The position numbers were made by a program, and so were the translations under genes. From Ignelater luminosus (lineage: Eukaryota; Arthropoda; Insecta; Coleoptera; Elateridae): 64,000 nucleotides of DNA. The notes beneath the pieces were generated by a model. It had not been told where the DNA came from. It made no database searches and saw only the letters and a list, made by a program, of their open reading frames with translations. Where the stretch lies: the NCBI GenBank assembly GCA_011009095.1, contig VTPC01089669.1:434001-498000 (forward strand). Direction: 5' to 3'. Each line of letters starts with the position of its first letter. Position 1 is the stretch's first letter. Below are positions 59,730-64,000 of the stretch, one piece after another.

Positions 59730-62700
59730 CTATGAAAAAATAAGATCTAGTAAGTATTAATAAAATTGTAATACTAAAATTAAGGGCCCTAAGCTAACTA
59801 TATATCTTTTATTCATTTTATAAAATTGACTTTTTATATCGGAGATATTTACATAAGTCTGACAACCCCAATTTGTAATTACTTTATATATACTTTGAAT
59901 ATTAAGCAACTGAAATTTATGATTATGCCTTGAATATGTATCGTGAAAGATTCAAAATGATATATACAGGATGAAGAATACTGCAGTACTAAGCTTAAAG
60001 TGACCATTTTATTTTGACTTAAAAGACTTGAACTAAAGCACAAATGAAATATCTGTAAAGTGTAAAGCAACATCTCTATTGTTTTCATAACTCTACATTC
60101 AAAGCAATAACATTTTTGTTTTTTAATTTAATTTAATTTATTTAAATGCTTGGAAAGTTAACGAACATAAATTTTTAATATGTACTTTATGTGTGTAATA
60201 GTTAAAGTGACCAAATTTTGGAAATTTAATGGAGGACAAGATAAAAATTCATACTATGAATTTACTGGATAACTAAAATTGTAGTATATGAACTAGACTA
60301 TGAAAAAGTGCTTAACATGCGAAGTAGTATAACCGAGAATTAGGAGAAAAGTTGGTCTATTTTACTCCAAATGGCAGTTATAATTATTATTTATTGTCTT
60401 TAATCTACTTTGTGGGACCCTATGTTAATGATAAATTACAATATTTACAATCTATTTGCATTTCAAAATGTTAAATTTTTCATTTTTTAAGTTTTCATTC
60501 CCAACTTTAGGTAAAGATTGTGGAGCACTGAATAGAGCTAGAGTCCTGGAAATAGTCTCATTGGAAAGAAGTATCATATAAAACGTAATAATCAATATTT
60601 TGACCTTTTCATAGTTCAGATCATATAGTCATAAATTCTAGAAAGATGAGTACAATGACGTAGTAATACTAATTGTAAGATATTTAAATTTTCATAAATA
60701 TTTTTCTAAAGTGTGGATTTCTTTTAAAAAAGATCAGCATCATTTTTTTTGAATTTTCGGAAAGGGACTCTTTTGGGGGGGGGACGCTAAAATAGTAGGA
60801 AGGACTGGCCTCCACAATGGGGAAGGAATGTTTACTTTATGCTTAGTGTAGTGAAATTATAGGTTCCCTGTTTGCATAATCATAAGGCGATAGGATAATA
60901 TGTAATAGCATTTAGCTGACAATATTCATGAAAATTTTAATATGAAGTTACATAAGAAGTTCTTGTAATATGTTATGAGAAAATTAAGCATGTCTGTTGT
61001 AGCAGATTTAAATTGTATTTGACTGACTGATAAGTATACCTTTAAATTAAAATGAAGATTAAATTACATAGGTTAGCACTTGATCTACACATTATATATA
61101 ATTAGTTTAAGGTTTGTATTAGCAAATAAAATTGTCTTTAAAGCATGTGATGCACACACCATCATAAAAGTTTTACAATGTAATAAATACAACACCTATA
61201 ATAAAAATTACTATTTTATGTTTTTTTTTAATTTTTATTTATACCTGTTTTGCCAAAATTGAATAAATAATAGTCTCTGTTATTAATTACTTTTATACTA
61301 TACATTACTTAATTTTGTCATAATATTAAATCTTTATCTCAGATTTCAATGTTACCACACAACAGATAACAATTAATGCAACATATCTAAATAAGTATAG
61401 GGAAGTAGCACTAATTACAATAGAGCACCCTCTCAAGTGGCTTAATCAGTATATTTGGTAGGGAAACAAATAGTTGTGTTTGCAGCATATATTGTGTAAT
61501 TGATTTGAATCGATTCTTCCTTTCAATTAAAAGAAAATTATTTATATTAAGTTTTTGCTGTTCTTTACTCTAGATAGTTGTTTGTAATTTTTATTTTTCC
61601 AAAAATACCAGATCCATTTGAAGAAGTCTTTATTCATTGTTGTATCTGCTGAAAACTACAATACAATAGTATTTACTGGTAATAACAAATCACAACAAAC
61701 ATAGTTTGCCCACCAAAAACTGTTTCTCCCACAGATGGCCACATCCGTTTGTGCTGTATCCCTATACAGAACAGGAAGAAAAATCGTTCTATAGTATTCC
61801 TTACTGAGTTACGAGTTTTATGACACTACCTGACTTACCAAAGACCATTTATCCAAACAAAGGTAAACTGTCAACTTAACAGTACAGTCATAAATAAATA
61901 ATCTAGATGAACCGATGATATTAATTTTAACGATACATGTTAATTCCGGTGATTGAGCTGCAGAGTCATAAAATCCAAGTAGGATAAGTTGGAGTATATT
62001 GCTTACTATTTAAAAATAACAGGTTATTTCAATATTAGTTTACCAGTACATTTTCTTTTATTTACTTTGTGCTGAAATACCCATAGAAATTCCATTCTTG
62101 AAGTATTTCAGGTTAATTATAGTTACCTAATTATTAACCAGGTTAAATAATGTCTAAGTGGTGATCATAATAATTTGAAATTCAGAAAATATAACTTACC
62201 TAACTCTCCTGTTGTAATAGAAAAATCAGCTGGTAAAATAGCAAATTTTCGAATTCTTTGGGCATTAGAGGTAGCTTTTTCATTAACTATATCAATTTTG
62301 TCTTGAATTGCCTTCAGTAATCTTTTATCAACGCCACCATTCAAAACTTGGGTCACAGTGTCTGCTGGACATCCTAAACTTTGCAACCATTTTTGTACAT
62401 CTGAAGTGAGATTATCTAAAGGTACAGCATCAGAATTAACTTCAGTCTTTAGTGCTAGCAAAATTGCTAAATATTTTCTTTTATCCCCTATAAGTAGAGC
62501 ATTACTGACATATGGTAATTCTTGTTTGACACTTTGTTCAATTAAAACAGGAGGTATATTTTCGCCACCAGCAGTGATCAATAATTCTTTAATGCGTCCT
62601 GTTATATATACAAATCCATGATTATCAATATGACCAACATCACCTGAATGTAACCATCCTTCTTTATCTACTGCTTCAGCTGTTTTTTCAGGATCCTCTA

Positions 62701-63921
62701 TATATCCCATAAAAACATGACGTCCATACACACAAATCTCACCATCTGACTGTTTATCACCTTCAAATATTTTTGTTTTAGTACCAGAAAGTGTAGGTCC
62801 TACACTGTCTAAATTGAATGTATCATATGTAGATAATGTATGAGGACCACTCGATTCAGACATTCCAAATACTTCCATTACTGGAATATCTATACTCATA
62901 AAATATTCTTTTATATTAGCTGATAATGGAGCTGCAGCGGATATGCAGTATTTACACTGATCCAATCCTAAAGCCTGTTTTATTCTTTTTAAGACTAACC
63001 ACTTTGCAGATGCATAATTCCATGTATGTGAATTTGTTCTGAAATTGGATAGTAAAACTATAATAAGCATTGTATGTAATGTAACAAAAAGAACATTACC
63101 CATTTATTTTGCTCATATTGTGCTGAAAAGCATGATACTTGGCCCAATTGGCAATTGCTTTTTTTAAACTACCACTCTTTTGTCCAATATATATCATTTT
63201 CTCATGTATCTTTTCCCAAACTCTTGGTACTCCCAAAAAGTAAGTAGGATGTACTTCTAACATAGTGTTGACTAAACTTCCTTTTAGTGCATCTTTATTT
63301 GCAAAGTACACCGAAGCTGCAATAGTAGTGGCTATGAATATATCTACTATTTGTGCTGCTACATGACTTAATGGTAAGTAACTAATAATGCGATCTTTTC
63401 CCTTCTCAGCACACAATCTTTCTGCAACTGCTACTGCTGTCCATGTTACATTATCATGACTAATCATAACACCTTTGGGATTACCTACTGTACCTGACTG
63501 TAACAATATTAATTTCAAGTTGATTTACGTTGATGTAGTCTATGTATTACTTACGGTAAATATTAACATGCAACATTCATTGATTGCAATTTGTTTGAGA
63601 ACATTATCTAATTTATCATCATCTTGAGCTTTTCCTAATTCCATTAATTGTTTCCACTACAAGAGAAGATAATCATTTAATACAATTAACAAACTAATTT
63701 ACTAATTTAAAAAAATGATACTTACACTAAGTACACTTGGATCTGAAGGTTCTCCTTCATACTGTATTATAGCTTTGAGATGAGGCAATTTATTCTTAAT
63801 TTGTTGAATTTTCTGTAACTGTATGCTATCTTGTACTACTGCAATATTGGCTTTCCCAAGTTCAGCGCAATGTAAACATGCTTCACTGGAATTTGTGGTG
63901 TATATTCCAGCAGAAATTCCC
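59656..63921 (-). CDS. bgm: Bubblegum-type very-long-chain acyl-CoA synthetase (3' five exons; gene runs off the window)
   Basis: Minus-strand exons 63921-63726, 63656-63555, 63497-63100, 63038-62200 and 59729-59656, all with GT-AG borders and matching phases (2,470-bp last intron). This ANL-superfamily enzyme activates long and very-long-chain fatty acids with ATP and CoA. Seen in order: GIYTTNSSEAC, AMP-binding P-loop SGTVGNPKGV across an exon junction, LPLSHVAAQIVD, FLGVPRVWEKIHEKM, FGMSESSGPH, GWLHSGDVG, GRIKELLITAGGENIPP (fatty-acyl-CoA signature) and the C terminus LGPTMKVRR...YADIIEKLYT. About 536 codons are here; the family has roughly 650-700, so the N-terminal part lies beyond 64000. 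Closest to ACSBG/bubblegum; it could equally be the insect paralogue heimdall/double bubble. No disabling change seen. Confidence 0.9.
59730..62199 (-). other. Last intron of the acyl-CoA synthetase gene
   Basis: 2,470 bp, A+T-rich. Contains a G10-11 run near 60775-60783 and no recognisable exon or mobile element. Confidence 0.55.
62200..63038 (-). CDS. bgm: Acyl-CoA synthetase, exon with C-terminal AMP-binding core
   Basis: Acceptor CCAATTTCAG, donor TTAG|GTAAGT; 839 bp. Encodes KQALGLDQCKYCISAAAPLS, FGMSESSGPH (adenine-binding), SDGEICVYGRHVFMGY, GWLHSGDVGHIDNHG, GRIKELLITAGGENIPP and the lid domain through FSITTGEL. Confidence 0.9.
63100..63497 (-). CDS. bgm: Acyl-CoA synthetase, P-loop exon
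   Basis: Acceptor ATTGTTACAG, donor ATGG|GTAATG; 398 bp. Starts SGTVGNPKGVMISHDN, then SYLPLSHVAAQIVDIF and GVPRVWEKIHEKM. The 61-bp intron 63039-63099 follows. Confidence 0.92.
63555..63656 (-). CDS. bgm: Acyl-CoA synthetase, 34-codon exon
   Basis: Acceptor CTTCTCTTGTAG, donor TTTACC|GTAAGT; WKQLMELGKAQDDDKL ... ECCMLIFT, joining in phase 0 to SGTVGNPKGV so that the P-loop LIFT-SGT is split by the intron. Too short to be seen as a long open frame. Confidence 0.88.
63726..63921 (-). CDS. bgm: Acyl-CoA synthetase, first exon visible in the window
   Basis: Acceptor TTTACTAG|G; donor CTTAGT|GTAAGT; 196 bp, entering in phase 2. GISAGIYTTNSSEACLHCAE is the conserved G-I-x-x-GIYTTN block, followed by NIAVVQDSIQLQKIQQIK and the AIIQYEGEP segment. 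Confidence 0.88.
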
Positions 63922-64000
63922 CTAGTAAAATTAAATAAGTAGTAGCTATAGTTTTGAGTATGCTTTGAATACAGTAGTATAGTAGTACTACACTAAGGTT

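Noticed and set aside
1-64000. CRISPR arrays, bacterial operons, ribosome binding sites, rRNA or complete tRNA genes
   Set aside because: The DNA is eukaryotic; no spaced direct-repeat array and no complete tRNA or rRNA could be recognised.

Overview
This window is A+T-rich nuclear DNA from an animal, almost certainly an insect. Genes are split by GT-AG introns, there are no bacterial operons or ribosome binding sites, and the largest gene is the Hedgehog receptor patched with the C-terminal motifs of insect Patched (SLTTITEE, SIVVEPQVTVE). Order and species cannot be fixed from the sequence. Old mobile elements (LINE, Penelope-like, Tc1/mariner-like, hairpin MITEs) fill much of the non-coding DNA.

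Layout. (1) 1-10.3 kb: two tandem plus-strand genes for divergent casein kinase 2 alpha-like kinases. The first is cut by the window edge (its exon 1 ends at base 2); the second is complete. Both have one intron at the same codon boundary. Between them lie MITEs, a LINE RT fragment (4.7-5.1 kb) and a broken minus-strand THAP-domain gene (5.2-6.2 kb). (2) 10.3-23.5 kb: no convincing host gene. It holds a 1.06-kb foldback repeat, hairpin repeats and Penelope-like remnants in opposite orientations. (3) 23.5-59.4 kb: patched, plus strand, five coding exons. A uORF-rich leader and short first coding exon are followed by a 16-kb intron, three exons at 40.2-43.0 kb, a 14.6-kb intron and a large last exon. 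Intron 1 carries perfect consensus sites for Ci/Gli, the transcription factor of the same pathway, including a pair flanking a CRE just before exon 2. Intron 4 carries a nearly intact LINE and other repeats. (4) 59.66-63.92 kb: the 3' five exons of a minus-strand bubblegum-type acyl-CoA synthetase, convergent with patched (stop codons 267 bp apart); its 5' end lies beyond the window.

Most notable: the predicted Patched protein has arginine at both membrane positions (TM4 and TM10) where RND-family relatives such as human PTCH1 carry the acidic cation-relay residues. The CK2-like kinases keep the catalytic core (copy 1 with HRD changed to HCD) but have lost basic residues that give CK2 its preference for acidic substrates. 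Exon joins were derived by hand from splice signals, reading phase and remembered family sequences; no search or alignment program was run.
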